In this document: piece by piece, positions 1 to 12,689 of the stretch | How the letters are laid out: the number at the start of each line of letters is the position of its first letter | How positions within the stretch are numbered: the stretch's first letter is position 1 | Assembly (NCBI GenBank): GCA_914767715.1 | Contig: OU612066.1 | Coordinates: 33,828,283 to 33,892,282 of the forward strand | Direction: 5' to 3' | DNA length: 64,000 nt | DNA from: Membranipora membranacea | Taxonomy: Eukaryota > Bryozoa > Gymnolaemata > Cheilostomatida > Membraniporidae | Notes under the pieces: model-generated | What the model saw: only the letters and a program-made list of their open reading frames with translations | Databases searched by the model: none | What the model was told of the DNA's origin: nothing | Translations under genes and position numbers: made by a program

Positions 1-215
1 TTTTTTCCATGTTATCACAGCAGCCACTCGACGTTTTTATTTCACATGCAACATTGTGACAATCAAGGTTGATTTATTCATTCAGGTTCTTATATAAGCC
101 TTTCCTGGTAAAACAGTATAACATGCACAGAATAATTTTCATTTTTAGTTCATTTCCTGAGTAAAATTTCAATCGCGTTTTTCACAAAATTCAACAACAT
201 CTGCTGTATTTTCAG
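1..215. other. left-edge intron sequence
   Basis: This is AT-rich non-coding sequence ending in a splice acceptor (TTCAG, ending at 215) for the first visible SSUH2-like exon. The missing 5' exons lie beyond the left edge. Confidence 0.6.
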
Positions 216-3200
216 TATATGCTGGAGACGTTCTGTGAAGGTAGAAGAACAGGACATAATTACACACCTTATCACGGCGGCCCAGTAGACAGCCGTCACA
301 ACGGAACTCCCCCCGCCGCGTGGGCTATGCATTGTGAGGCTCAGGGTCACTTCACAGATCAGGAGTATGTAATTAAAATACCTCACACAGAGGATGTCAG
401 AGTAAGTATGTTATAACAATTTATATAACATATATATAAATTCATATTATATATAGCATGTCATAATATAATATATGCTAATATTTATAACATATTGGAT
501 GTTGTAACAAGGCACAGTAATGACGTTCCAACTCTATGCATACTAGTTTACCTTAGTATTTGCATGGAAATGAATTAACAAGACACTTATAATTCAAAAA
601 AAATTAGTTTTGGTATACTCTCTAACTTGAATTTTTGCTAACAGCGGCATGTCCTAATGTGACACTTTTCACCAGACACTAAATCCTGTCATTTTGAAAT
701 AAGGGAGGCCTCTCTTTAAAGAATAAAAAAAAATTGAAATATTCTACCTTGATAATATGTTGTTCTACCTTTATAATATGTTAGAGTTCAATTTGTGTCA
801 GGATAGGGCAACTCCTAGTTTGTAGTTAATCAGATCGCGAAATTGGGACAGCTAGAGATTCCGCTGTCACCAAACTCTCTAATCAGAGTAATGAATCTTT
901 CATTGTAGTATACTTCCATTAGACTCACTGAGGATTTGTTTTAAAACCTAAAGATGGTTGAAAATATGTAGAACAAGTTTTCATAGGGCACCTGCTTGTA
1001 GTCGCTGTATCCCATAATCATCATGAGACGAGTAGCAGGGAGCACCTGCTGTTCCAAAATAATCTTACATTTAAAGTGTTTGCTCTGGTGTCAGACATGA
1101 TGAGTTTACTGTTGATTCACAGATGTGCCAGCGCTGTCTGGGATGTGGACAGGTGCAGTGCTCCAGATGTAATGGAAGAGGACAGAATAGATGTGGGCCT
1201 TGTGGTGGAGATGGCCGAGTGTACAGAACTCATGAAGGAGAAAGCTACCATGAAAGATGTGGCGCATGTGGTCAGTTGTGTCATTATGAATAATTGGTTC
1301 AAACTGTTCATACAAGATAATAGATTAGTATTATATATTAGTTATTATATTATATAGTATATATATATTATTATATATATATATATTAGATAATATATAA
1401 GTATTATATATATTAATATTAGTATTTATGTAAAAGACACAGCATGGGCTTGGAATGGGCATAGTCGGCAATTCACTTTCGGTTTCAGTTTATTAATACA
1501 TTCGGTATCATGAGAGAATGATGAAATTGAATGTGTACATTAATTAAATAATGGACTAGGAAAAAATTAAAACAAAGTTAAAGTGGCTAAGGTATTATGT
1601 TGGTAAAATAAGACATCAAGGTTTGAAAAATTTATATGGCATGTTTTCGAGGATTGCAGATCTTAGATCAGAGAATAGTTATTCTTTTCTTTACTTTAAT
1701 TCTAATTATTTTTTTACTTTCTGTGTAGGTGGAGATGGGTGGCGGCGCTGTTCTCGGTGCGGTGGTGATGGTAGAATAAGATGTCCCAGATGTGTAGGTT
1801 CAGGAAAACTTAAATACTTTATGGAGCTCACGGTCACATTGTAAGCTTTGCAACTCATCTATTCTCAATAAATAAATAAATAAGACTGTTTTGAAAAGAT
1901 ACTCGTTAAACCTCTAGTCGTAGATCAGGATGGGAAAATTGTCTATGATGAAATACTACTACCAACAATCCTGATACAAAGTTTTTGTTCATGAATCTGT
2001 TCTGAAAAAAGTCATCAGGAGATCTGATAATGACCTCCCAGCTGGACCGGAAATAAGATTAAGGAGTCTGCAGATATATTGGGATGAGGCTTGGAAAATT
2101 ACTAGCTAATAGAGGCTTTTATTAAACTGAAATGTCCTTATTTTCATATTTCAGGTTTTGTACCCTCTCTGATGTAATGGGATTTAATGGTAAAACTAAA
2201 AATAACGCTACTCTCCATTTTGACAATAATGAAATACTGTGCTACACCAAGGAGTCTCTAACTCCTTGGCTACACCTAGCCTTCCAACCAGCACCTGTCC
2301 TTTGCTTTACAGTGAATGATTTGCCTATATTGCAGCACAAACCACATAAACAACTTTGTATTGGAGGAGACCGCCATGCCAGACGAGCTTGTGACCAGAG
2401 TGGCTGGCGTAGAGTTGTTTGCTCAAACTAGACAATATGTGAGTATAGGATTACAAACTTGAGGTATAGTAACGGCACCAACCAATTGTGATGACTTATG
2501 TATCATTGGAAATTTCTCAACACCAGGATCCGAAAAAAAAACATACATTTTTTTGCATCACGTCATAAGACGTGCTGACACAGCCGTCATAAATCCTGAA
2601 GATGCAACCTTGTTTTCATAAGAAGTTTTGAGCTATCGGTGATAGAATCATGATTTTTTTCAGCATTCCCACCTACATTTGCTCTAGAATAATACATTTT
2701 ATTCTAGGGTAGCTATATTCGTATTGATTTTCCAAAATTGGGACATCATAACTATATTTTATTAAGAATAGGTATGTATGTACCAATCACGAGCAAGCTG
2801 AAACTGGCCCTATGGAGATATTGAAAATTGGTCACCCCACTATGAAAAAATTTAACCGGTTAAGATTATGCATCTGATAAACCACCTTGGATACTGTGTC
2901 GGAAGAAAATGAACTCCTTAAAAAATCTCTTTTTTGGGACAGAATATGCTGATCCTTTGCGTTATTTTTTGTTCCGACATCAAAGCCTTAGAAGTTGTCC
3001 CAATGCCTAGACTTGATCAATCAATCTTGTGATAGCGGCTTGACAATGTGAAAGTGCTCGCCAATAACATTAATGGTCACAAACAATGTCTCAAAGTGAT
3101 TTTTTTTGCACAGATTTACTATTTTTTGACAACGTCCAATGAAGGTCAAAGACTTTGCTTTGAATAAATTACCGAAGGTGAATTGATACTAGGAGGTTAT

Positions 3201-4879
3201 TGAAAGCAATAACAGAAAAGATTTTGATTCTTCATTTTTTTGAAAATTATCCCTAGAACAGTCAAATTATATGTCGGTTGATTTCATTACACCATATGCG
3301 TCGTTGAAATATGTTTTTCTGTGGTCCTGACATCAAGACAAGAGCTTTCCGATAGTATAAAAAATGATATGATAATGCTGGAAAACAGGAGTTTGGCCTA
3401 CAAGGTTAGAAGGATATAGCCTGTTAAAGGGCAACCAGTGTTTCGCAGCAATGCATAAATGGGTTGTAAAGAATGTTCTATGCAGCATCAGCTTTGTGCA
3501 TGAAGCCGTGCAAGACTCAAAGTAGTTGCTGACTCTTAGCTGAGTAAAACTTCAGTTTAGGAGACGTTCAATGACGTCGCTGTAACAATTATAGAGCCCC
3601 AGGCTAAATATAACAGGAACTGGAAACTGCTTAGTGTGGTTCCAGTTTAGTTGAGTTTGAGCCGCATTTTAGCACTTGATGGATGAAATGTTTCAAGAGA
3701 ATTCTCACTGAATAATCATGCAATTTAGATTTGCTCTTTTTCCCTATGCATAAGGGACAATCTGCTATCAATCAATGAGAACCTGTTTGAAACCAATTGA
3801 TTGTACTGTTTGCAACTGTGACATTTATGTTATGGTCATTTTACAGGTTCATCCAATAAGATCCTTTCCCGTGCAAGTAATCAATGACAACTCCGTACGA
3901 CTTATAGAGCAGTCTTCAACGGCGTTCAATAATGAGAGACGAATCAACCAGGTATATAAACATAGCTGCTAACCTATCTGTGTGCTTAGATCAAAGATCA
4001 AGGGGAGGTTTGGTGCTACCCTGTTATCAGTTACTGTTACTACTATGTTCACAATAGCTAGCAGCTTCAGAACAATTCTCCCCACTACTGGAAAAAGGTG
4101 TTTTCTCATATTTTTGATAATTTCAACTCAATTAAACTACTCCCTTACTTAACAGAGAAATAATTATCCAACAATATTCTTCTCTTGGAAATTAAATAAA
4201 TGATTAGTGAAATGACATAATGAGATAATGAGATAATGGAAACTAGTTTATAATTGTTTACTGTCAAGGAAATGTAATCCAAAGTGGGATACCTCTGAAT
4301 CATTAAAATATGAGATAACGATTTTTACAAGCAGGGGGCAGAATTGCTTAGTGCTATTCCCCATAATATCGAGAACAGCACTAATCAGAAGATGACTTGC
4401 GATCAAATTTATTTTGCAGTCTGCAGATAATTTATTTTTGGGGAGTTTAGGGCAAGCAACCTGTTGTTGACTCAGCAGGTTGTAAAAGTAGAGTCAATTC
4501 GGAGTTATTCTCTGCTGTTCAGTGGAACGGTAACTCCAAATTAGAAGACATACATTTCAATGAGGTTGTGCCTCAATCCTTGTACTGCTGCGCTTGTTAT
4601 ATTTTTAAAGACATCAGATAGTCAACTTCCAAACCGACCATTATTTATGCTGGAATTCACAGACTGACTCTATAATCAGGTTAGCAATCTACTAACCCTT
4701 CTATCTTATTTTCACAGAGGCAGACATTGAGGGCCGTACCAGTTACTGAGGCACATTATCTCTTCACAGACTGGAAGAATAAAGTGTACAATACTAGACT
4801 GTGGGTGTACGGTATGGAGAGAAAAGTCCACTCTCCTGACTACCCTTATAGGTGCTGCTGGGGCTGTAATGTTCTATGA
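216..4879 (+). CDS. ssuh2: SSUH2-like protein, 3' six exons (5' partial)
   Basis: I read exons 216-401, 1123-1270, 1729-1840, 2336-2438, 3847-3951 and 4718-4879. All junctions are GT-AG and the phases agree, giving 271 residues and a TGA stop. The first exon carries the family's YxLETFCE-type stretch. Exons two and three encode repeated cysteine motifs of the CxxCxGxG type (QRCLGCGQVQCSRCNGRG, then RCSRCGGDGRIRCPRC), like the DnaJ zinc-finger region. Later exons match the vertebrate SSUH2 C-terminal layout: a PDELVTRVAG helix, a VHPIRSFP segment, then RQTLRAVPVTEAHY and a final DYPYRCCWGCNVL. Vertebrate SSUH2 is about 350-375 residues, so roughly 80-100 N-terminal residues are off the window. 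The family is poorly characterised; it has been linked to tooth development in mammals and synaptic genetics in worms. Identity is firm and the biochemical role is unknown. Confidence 0.88.
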
Positions 4880-7277
4880 GAGCAGCTATAGAGTGTTTAT
4901 CCAGTAAAGACAATGAGTCGCATATCAAATATTTTGTTCTATAACACCTACTGACACAAAGTTAATTGTTATTTATATGTTGAATGCTCCCTGATTATTA
5001 TGAATGATGATATAACACTGTGGGAAGACTGTGGATATAACTAAAGTCGTACCAATTGAGATATTATATACTCTATCATGGTCATACAACATAATGCGCC
5101 CTGGTTTGTGTTACAAGTAAGAGAAAGTGATGAGTGTGGATATTTAATGTAACAAATAATTTTTAAGCCGTCAAATAATCTTGTAGGTAGGTTTTTGTTT
5201 CATTTGGAGAGGCAAATCCTCAAGTAGAAGATTTCTGTTTTCCGAAATCTTTTTTTTTTTAAAATTTTCTTTGTACTTCTACATCGTGCTACTTTGCATG
5301 TAATTGGGGGATAGAAATCTCATTTAAGTGTCTTGATGGTTCATGATCTGAATCTCTAGTTGTGTCTACGCATAAGAAATCAGATTTAATTGGCAGACAC
5401 GCCTCTCCAGTTAATTTGTTGGCGGCCGCCAGCTTTATTCTGTGCCTGAGTTTTTGCAAGATTTTATTTTTATTTCTTTTTATCAATTCCTGTGTGGGAA
5501 TTTGTGAATTTTTACTCATTGCTGCTCAATTGCCTTGGCCATTCTATACAAATTTATTGAATACATATTTATTGAGTCTCAAAGCCAATATCATTATTTT
5601 TTTATTCCGTTGGAATCTCTTATGCGTGTAGATAAAGCTCGTATAAGTCCAGAAGCAGTAAGCTTGGAACAGGATTTCAAAGGTCACTAATCGTTCTCTT
5701 TGGATACAGTCGCCCTGAATGTAGATATGACTGCAAGAAGATGGTTCTCAACAATAAATATCAACATCAAGTTTCAGCTCTCCCTAGTTTTCATTTTCTT
5801 CTGGCATTAATTATTCTCTCATCAGAATTCGGCGTTATACACCCCAATAACCCTATCCTCATTTTATGACATAAGTGTAAATGATATAAATCCGTCTGTA
5901 TCAAGTACCATAACTTCAAACGCCAATGAGACAATCACCACATCAAAATGGAACCATTATTGTGTTTGTATGCAACTGATGAATTTGAGTTGAGTGAAAA
6001 ACTTTGAAATTGATGTTCAAATAAAATTCAGTTGTGTGTGTCAGTGGCATGTTGTATGTTGCACCATCTGCAAAGTTACTTGTATTGAACATTGACAGGT
6101 GGGGATAAATGATTCTGAAATATCAACAATCGAATGGCGTTCTGTTGTAGCACATTCCTCAAATTCATGGCCAAGTGAAGCAATCAAAGCCTACGCTTGA
6201 AGATGCTGGATAGGTGGGTGATCCCAAAAAAACAGATACCCCATCCTCGGACAACTGGTGTCAACACACAAAGGTAAATAGCTTTCAATTTTTCGATAGG
6301 TTTGTATTCTGCTAAAAGATAAGTTTAGGCACGGGACAACAATAGCTTATCATGTGTCTTTTACATTTAGCTGAAAAGACAAGTAATAAATGCGCATGCG
6401 TGCGTGTGTGCGCATGCGCGGGAGTGCATATGTCATATTTGGTGATATCAATTACAACCTGCTTTCTACTCAACGTCAAGCAAATATGACAGTTGTTTTC
6501 TTCTGGCAGCAAATTAAATGCTGCATTAAGCCTTGAATCTGGTATCGTTGTGGAGAATGCCAATTGATGTCAGGCATCAGTCTGCCAGAACAGTTGCAAG
6601 GACTAAGTGATATGTCGGTTTTGAGTGTTAGACCTCACATCATACATTTATGCAGATAATTTTTTTTCAGATCGTCTACAGTGTGCGATTTGACTGTGAA
6701 AAATGTGCGAAATAATAGATTGTTTGCAACTCAACTTGCTGGCATTTCTAAAATTGGAGACACTATAATTGGTGAACTCCTGTCCAATTACTGATGTAGC
6801 GAGAGGTCTTTACCGAGATAATGTACTTGTCGTTAATGGTTGTTTGGAAGATCCTTACCTTTGCTTGCCTGCTTGAGTGAGTTGTGATAAATCACCTAAA
6901 ACATTATTTTAACGAAATCGAATAAGGTTGCTTTCAACTTGGTGTCATGCTAGAAAGAAACATTGTCATACCGCTGATGCCTATTGTGTTGACAAGATGA
7001 TAACGAAATTGACTGATTTTCAGCGTGTCAGAGCACCGATATACAGCATTGCAACATAATTGTCTTCCTTTACCACTTTTACTTACAGCATTGTGATCAA
7101 CAAAAACTACGACAATAGCTTGACCAGGGAGAACGGAATTCTCCCTAGCTTGATATAACGAGTAAAGCACGGTAAAGCTCTCTGAGCAAGCAAACACCTT
7201 CAAAGAAAACAAATAGGCAATGTTTTGTCAGGTAGGTTTAACATCCATGTTAAGATTGATCGGCCAACGACAAAAAA
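4880..7277. other. 3' flank of SSUH2-like gene, non-coding
   Basis: I see no supported gene here. The SSUH2-like stop is followed by AT-rich sequence, and the first good AATAAA is far downstream near 5752, so the 3' end of the transcript is uncertain. The region also holds a short alternating purine-pyrimidine tract, listed separately. Confidence 0.5.
6391..6420. repeat. 30-bp alternating purine-pyrimidine tract (Z-DNA prone)
   Basis: Thirty consecutive bases alternate strictly between pyrimidine and purine, made of TG, CG and CA steps. The block GCGCATGCG lies near both ends, so the tract is also close to an inverted repeat. Confidence 0.7.
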
Positions 7278-7308
7278 CTTCTCGGCCTATCGGCTGAGAT
7301 CGAAGTGT
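7278..7308 (+). pseudogene. U2 snRNA 5'-hairpin fragment
   Basis: The 31 bases starting CTTCTCGGCC align with the 5' stem-loop I region of U2 snRNA, with about 27 of 30 positions equal and one inserted base. The similarity stops after AAGTGT: the branch-point recognition region, Sm site and 3' domains are absent, so this is not a functional U2 gene. The hairpin CTCGGCC / GGCTGAG is fully paired here. It could be a retroposed fragment or part of a composite repeat. I compared it with U2 from memory. Confidence 0.4.
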
Positions 7309-7463
7309 CATTGCCAATGGCTGATTAGCGCGGGTTTCAGTTTTGGCAGCTATCTGCACACACAATTCAGGAAATATTTTATAGCCGCTCCTTCTATGAT
7401 GCATTTTAAGTTTCTAGGGTACATTACAGTGTTACAGTTGTCTCCCTTGGTCTGTAATTTCAG

Positions 7464-7594
7464 GAATGCGGTTGGCAAAGCAGAACAATCAGAACAGAAT
7501 ACAATAACAATGCGAGATGATAGCCTAACTCAGAATATTGCCTCCACTGCACCAGTAGATCAATCTAAGTTAAGGATACGCCTAGTAGTAGACG
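7464..7594 (+). CDS. possible orphan internal exon, unknown
   Basis: An open stretch of 131 bp lies between a good acceptor (TTTCAG ending at 7463) and a good donor (GTAGGT at 7595). It encodes about 43 residues, including AVGKAEQSEQN and KLRIRLVVDG. I recognise no domain. No neighbouring exon joins it in phase: the next candidate at 9936 would give an early stop. Part of the acceptor context recurs, degraded, near 8042-8070 (TGTCTCCCTTG...TTTTAGGAAT), so the region may be a decayed duplicate. It may be a chance ORF. Confidence 0.22.
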
Positions 7595-7608
7595 GTAGGT
7601 AGGACGAT

Positions 7609-9935
7609 TCCAGGAGGTATTAGGAATGGCTTTACTCAAACAGTCCACCCTGAAGAACCAACAGAGGTTTCTCTACTGAGGATTGTAGCTCCTCAGTTCT
7701 CTGCTGTTACCTAATTATAGTGATATTTGCTCACAAGTGGACATAGTTAATAAATCTAGCATATTGCGCGAGGAATAAGATTAAGCATTACACTTTCATT
7801 CAGGAGGTGTCTCTTAATGAGAATGAGCAAGGCTTTTTACAATAAATTCTTGCAACCATCCCGCTCAGAATACACACTTGTTTGGTTTTTTGATTTTTGC
7901 GAATTTTTTCCGAAATCATTCACCCTGAGTAAAGTATTGCTTTACATGTGTGATTTGCAAACAGTGTTTTCGTTTGCTTCAGTCAGTCATCATTACATTC
8001 AATTTTACTGATCTTCTCATGAAACAGCCTACATTTTATTTATTGTCTCCCTTGATCTATAATTTTAGGAATATGATGGATTGTGTTAAACAATGATAAC
8101 AGAATGAACCAACGAAGTGCGATGGGATTTCTGCAAACTTATATTGGTCGCAATAGTAGACTGAAATCCTAGTAAACAACGTAAATGTGCTGAAGGCTAA
8201 CGGAATACTCTGTATGACACTAAGAATTAGTTTACTTTTAACGCAAATCCGAGGATATTCTCTTACGCTGCAATAGGTTCTGACCAAGACGCTGCCTTAC
8301 TATCAAATGCCAGTCTAACTACTTATACTACTTATTTATGACTATAACTAACAGTTAAAGTTATTTCCTTTATTATAGACTAATTCCACGTTAATGCAAA
8401 ATAATTTTTATCATCTTTGTCTTGATAACGTAGTAGGAAGAACAAATAAAAATAAATTGTTCTTTAATTTTTATTACAGAATTATCAAGAGGACAAGAAG
8501 GAATATACCGATAGATGGACGTCGGTATAACTGGAATTCCAAGTAGCTGTTTTCCAAACCTGTTACGCACGAAGAGGCAACAACTTATCAATTGATATCT
8601 CGCTTTAAAATTAACCCAAGAGGTGCGACCTACTTTGATTGGTAGTAATGTTAAGACGAAAAATCTTGAATCTGGGAACGATGCGAATGAGAACCCTAGT
8701 CCCTCATACTTATTTATGATCAAACCAGCAGAATGACGCTGGGGAGCTACACTCCCATATTTATATGTGGCTTGCTTTAGACCAAGACTTATTCACCGTT
8801 TTATAATCTATGATATGAAGAACAGATCTTATATTACAAAGATACTGTCATGCTTACTAGACTAGAGGGTAGAAACACCCTCTAGTTGCCTGAATGCCTA
8901 CAAAAAGAATCAAAAGTATGCTCATGACAATCGAGTGATATGTTGAGTATAAAGCCTTGACAAAATCTTGAATCAGATGATTTAGTCTGCATAAACTTAA
9001 TTTTAACATTGCAGAGCTGTAGCTTATGACTCAGAATAGACAGAAAACATCATTGTATTCACATTTCAATTTAATTTTTTTAGCTTCTCATCAAACTGAT
9101 TTGCAGAGGCTAACAACAGCAAGCTTAGATCGGTAATGCTCTACATGACTTCAACACGATCAAGGTGAGAAACCCTCAAAGATTGAGAGCAATGGTAATG
9201 TTGGAGTGTCATGTTTGGAATTAATTTTGAGAAGTCGCTTTAGTCTAGTCTGCCCACATTTTCCGTTATCAGGTCAAGCCCAGATGCTCATTTCAATACA
9301 TTTAATTTGTTGTATTTGTTATAAATGCATAACATTTAAATCTTTATAGCCTCAATAAAAGATTGGACCCACAGGCGAGGCCACAATAATTTAGGATATA
9401 CTGGAAGTAACAGTCAAGGCAGTACAGGACAAAACTAAACCAAAGGTATTTGACAAAATATATGCATATGTCAGATCATTTGCTAGACTGCTCCCAGTCC
9501 CAACACGCTATAATAAAAACTAGAACAGGAAATCAGTACAGAAATCTCAACACCCACTCAGTTATTCCGTTGACTTAGCTCATCTGCAGGCGAACAGGAG
9601 AGGATAAATATCTATCTTCGATGCCCCCTCAAACTGAAGGTTTTTTGTTTTCAAAGATGATACTACACACTACACTGTACGATCAATTGTTAAGTTACAA
9701 AAATTTGATGATGACGATAGTTTTTAAAGCGTGGTAAATTTGAAATAGAAAAAATTTGTTGCCTAGATTTCAGCCCTTATAAGCTGGGTTCCTGGTGGCA
9801 CTATTTCTGTATCATGGATTTGTTTAAAGTCTGCATAAAAAAATCTGGCGTGTCGTGTAGTAAAACAGTGAAGAGGCCTTTGGTGTTATTCTACCTTATG
9901 AAACAAAAACTGATAAACATTCTTATCTGTTCTAG
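7609..9935. other. non-coding stretch
   Basis: I see no gene here. The region is AT-rich with stops in all frames. It includes a partial, decayed repeat of the 7430-7500 sequence near 8040-8100 and a small 9-bp-arm hairpin near 8863-8886. Confidence 0.5.
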
Positions 9936-10042
9936 GTGAAGTCAGTTATATCTACTTTATCTCAACATCAAGCCTACTACTTCCCTAACAGTGGACATCA
10001 ATACATGTGGAAGTTTGATGGAGGATGGCCACGCAATTATAG
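9936..10042 (+). CDS. possible orphan exon, weakly hemopexin-like
   Basis: A 107-bp open block sits between a strong acceptor (TTCTAG ending at 9935) and a GTATTG donor at 10043. One frame encodes about 35 residues, including QAYYFPNSGHQYMWKFDGG and WPRNY. The pattern of paired aromatics, then Y-x-W-K-F-D and G-x-P-R, recalls a hemopexin blade (YFFKGxxYWRFD...GYPR). No second blade or protease domain is visible nearby. The phases (0 in, 2 out) do not join the 7464 candidate. It may be a single surviving exon or a coincidence. Confidence 0.3.
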
Positions 10043-11066
10043 GTATTGTGTATAAGATTACGATATACTCATTTTCTAATGGATGGGATGAGAATGTGTT
10101 CCCAATACTTTTTTAGTTTCCTTAGGGTTATCTTTTTTGTAAACTTATTGTTTTGATTTTTATCCCAAAGCTGCCTCAGAGCATCATGTTGTCTGGAGCT
10201 TTGATCATGTGAAGAATTCTAAAGCTGAAGATTTTCTGTCAGCTTACAAAACTGTTTTGATGCCAAATGTCACTAGAAAGCCTTATGTGGTAAAATAGGA
10301 GATGACAAATCTGCGAACACTCTCGCAATCTTTAGACTGTGGGTGTAACTTTATAAGGGGGAAGGGGTGTGCTAATAGCCCGCCAATACATCAAATGAAT
10401 GCGTATCAAGACGTCAAATCTAGTTTGTGATCAATATCATGGGATACTCTGCACTCTTTGGCCTAAAAGAGGGCAATTTTTGTAGATTTAAAAAGAACAT
10501 CTACAGAAATCAGAAACAAATAATCTCGTCTTCACATAGTGACTTGAAATCTTAAAGTCAGGTTAAGAGAAAATAGCTAACCACTGTTTGACACTGTTGC
10601 TGTGGTCCGCCCAAAATACAGTAAATAATACGATTTCATCACAGCTTATTGATGCAGGTAAGTAGCTCTGCCTGGGAGGGGGAGGGTTGGTTTTCCAACC
10701 ACTCAGACCACACTTTCATAATCATTAATCATGAACTCAATGACCAGTATGCTTGTGGATATCTAAGAAAGATTGTGCCATCACTTTTGTACTTGGAGCC
10801 TTGACAGTTTCCAATATTTTATAGGGGAATAGCCTCAATTATTTACACACAAGTTTAGAACTCATCAGTTCTTTGAGGTGGGACTTTAGCGAAGTTATGT
10901 TAGACAGGACGTAAGTATTTATGGCGACTCAATCACTTGGCTGTAGTTCATCACCTTACTTGCAACTCATGCATCACCGATCGATTTCGAATACCAACAA
11001 CACAACTTAGATAAGATAAGATAATAAGTTGCGATCCCTATGCCCGATGTTGTAATTTAAGTTACA
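10043..11066. other. non-coding stretch
   Basis: Nothing recognisable was seen: no ORF with splice support, no tandem repeat and no RNA gene. Confidence 0.5.
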
Positions 11067-11100
11067 AACAGAGACTATAGATATATCTATAGTCTCTGTT
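11067..11100. repeat. 34-bp perfect palindrome
   Basis: The sequence starting AACAGAGACTATAGATA is followed directly by its exact reverse complement, giving 17-bp arms with no spacer. It lies at the left end of the first copy of a large direct repeat. Confidence 0.85.
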
Positions 11101-11129
11101 ACAAATACATTTTACCAATCCATGTTATA

Positions 11130-12520
11130 TTGGAAGTTGCCTGCTCATTGGCGCTATGAAAGCTAAATTGTCAATTGGAATGTGATTAACATTCTAATAA
11201 TTGCTACCAAAGTCGATTTTTACATATTTAAACGTTGACTTTTGACTGAATTGCTACACTGTAACACTAAGTAGTCCTGTGTGCTTACCTATAGGTGATC
11301 ATGCAAAAAGTTGAACAATTACATACCCATCTTCACCTTTTTTTGTCAGTGATGAAATGTAATTCCATCTCTTCGAATTAACAAAAAAAATCCACAAAGC
11401 TCACACAATACCGGGTTAGGTATACTCTTTTATCCTGACTTGTCAATTTCTAGTTTTATACTCAAACCCCGTTGAGCACTGACTGGTGTCAACAAATAGC
11501 ATCAGCCCCCCCCCCATCCCGGCTGTTTCTTTTTTCAAGTACAAAGGGTATTACTTGCGTGTATCACACATACAGATAAAACACACACATAGGTATATCA
11601 CTGAGGTATATCACACATACGTATAACACACATACTTAGGTACACGCATAGGTATATAACACATACATATATCACACATGCAAATATCACACATAGGTAA
11701 ATCACATTTAGGGAGCTGGCAACGACTTAGGTTAGTTGAGCTGTGAGCAGCCTTGAGCAAGCTGCTTAAAACAGAGACAGAAATATGAGGTTGTTGACAA
11801 TGCAGAAAACTGCAGAACATCATTGCAGGAACGTCACCATAACATGCTCATGATAGACAAGTTTTACCTTGATTGAGTATACAATGAGTGGCGGTTATAT
11901 AAGTATCATGTTAGCGGATAATTTTCTCACCCGTTCAAACCATCAACATCTCATATTGTCTCTGTTTAAACCTGAACTGATCACTTGTGATCAGATTCGG
12001 GTTAGCCAGACGAGGATTCAGTTCCTTGTAAATTATGTATCTGCGGTCGTATGACCCTCGCCGTCCCAACATGCACGCTCTTATTAGTAGTATCATTGTA
12101 AAATAGTAAACAGCTCAACTACCAAAGTCAGTAACCAGCTACAAACTTGTGAATACATGAATTATATATATTTGAAGTATTATGTACATATTTATATATA
12201 TTGAAGTAAGTTACACTTGATAGACTAAACACACCCAAAGTGACACACCATGCTGCTACATAAACTTAGGAAAGGGTTGTGTAAAATATTCTATAAATCC
12301 AACATCGCATACTGTTAACAAAATTTATATTGCAGATCGAGAGCAGATGACCGCCGGAAGCTATCCTGATAATAAATATGTTACGAGCTCTGGTATTGGA
12401 CTGTATTGTATATTTTTTTGCACATATTGCAAATCAAATATTAAACAAACAACATACATTACATATTATATACCTTAGTGATATACCTACGTACTTGAAA
12501 AAGAAACAGAAGGGACGGGG
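11130..12520. repeat. large direct repeat, copy 1
   Basis: This block recurs, diverged, at 12690-14930. Shared landmarks are GGAAGTTGCCTGCTCAT (11132 and 12692), TTGAGCAAGCTGCTTAAAAC, the near-identical stretch from TGTTAGCGGATAATTTTCTC to CCGTCCCAACATGCACGC, TGCAGATCGAGAGCAG and GAAAAAGAAACAGAAGGGA. It also holds irregular TATCACACATA-type short repeats at about 11560-11700. No coding sequence was seen. The block may be an old transposon or a simple local duplication. Confidence 0.75.
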
Positions 12521-12689
12521 GGGGGGACAATTTGCCAGCCACCAATCCAATACTAATCTTCTTTTCCTAGTTAGGCGCGAAGTAAACAAAACCCACACTG
12601 AGGAGTAACAGGGAACAGTTACTTCTCACCGACGTTAATTGTTAATATAGACGAACATGCATAAAATGCTTATCATCATTGCCGTAATA

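Noticed and set aside
1955-2110. Open, coding-looking stretch (KVIRRSDNDLPAGPEIRLRS) in an SSUH2 intron
   Set aside because: It does not fit the SSUH2 phase or family sequence, and no domain was recognised; possibly a decayed retroelement scrap, but too short to support.
2132-2431. A 99-codon frame overlapping the SSUH2-like locus
   Set aside because: The real exon (2336-2438) is in another frame, as shown by phase with its neighbours and the family match; the long frame is accidental.
5289-5631. Overlapping open frames on both strands near 5.3-5.6 kb
   Set aside because: Hydrophobic or low-complexity translations of AT-rich DNA, with no splice sites or recognisable domain.
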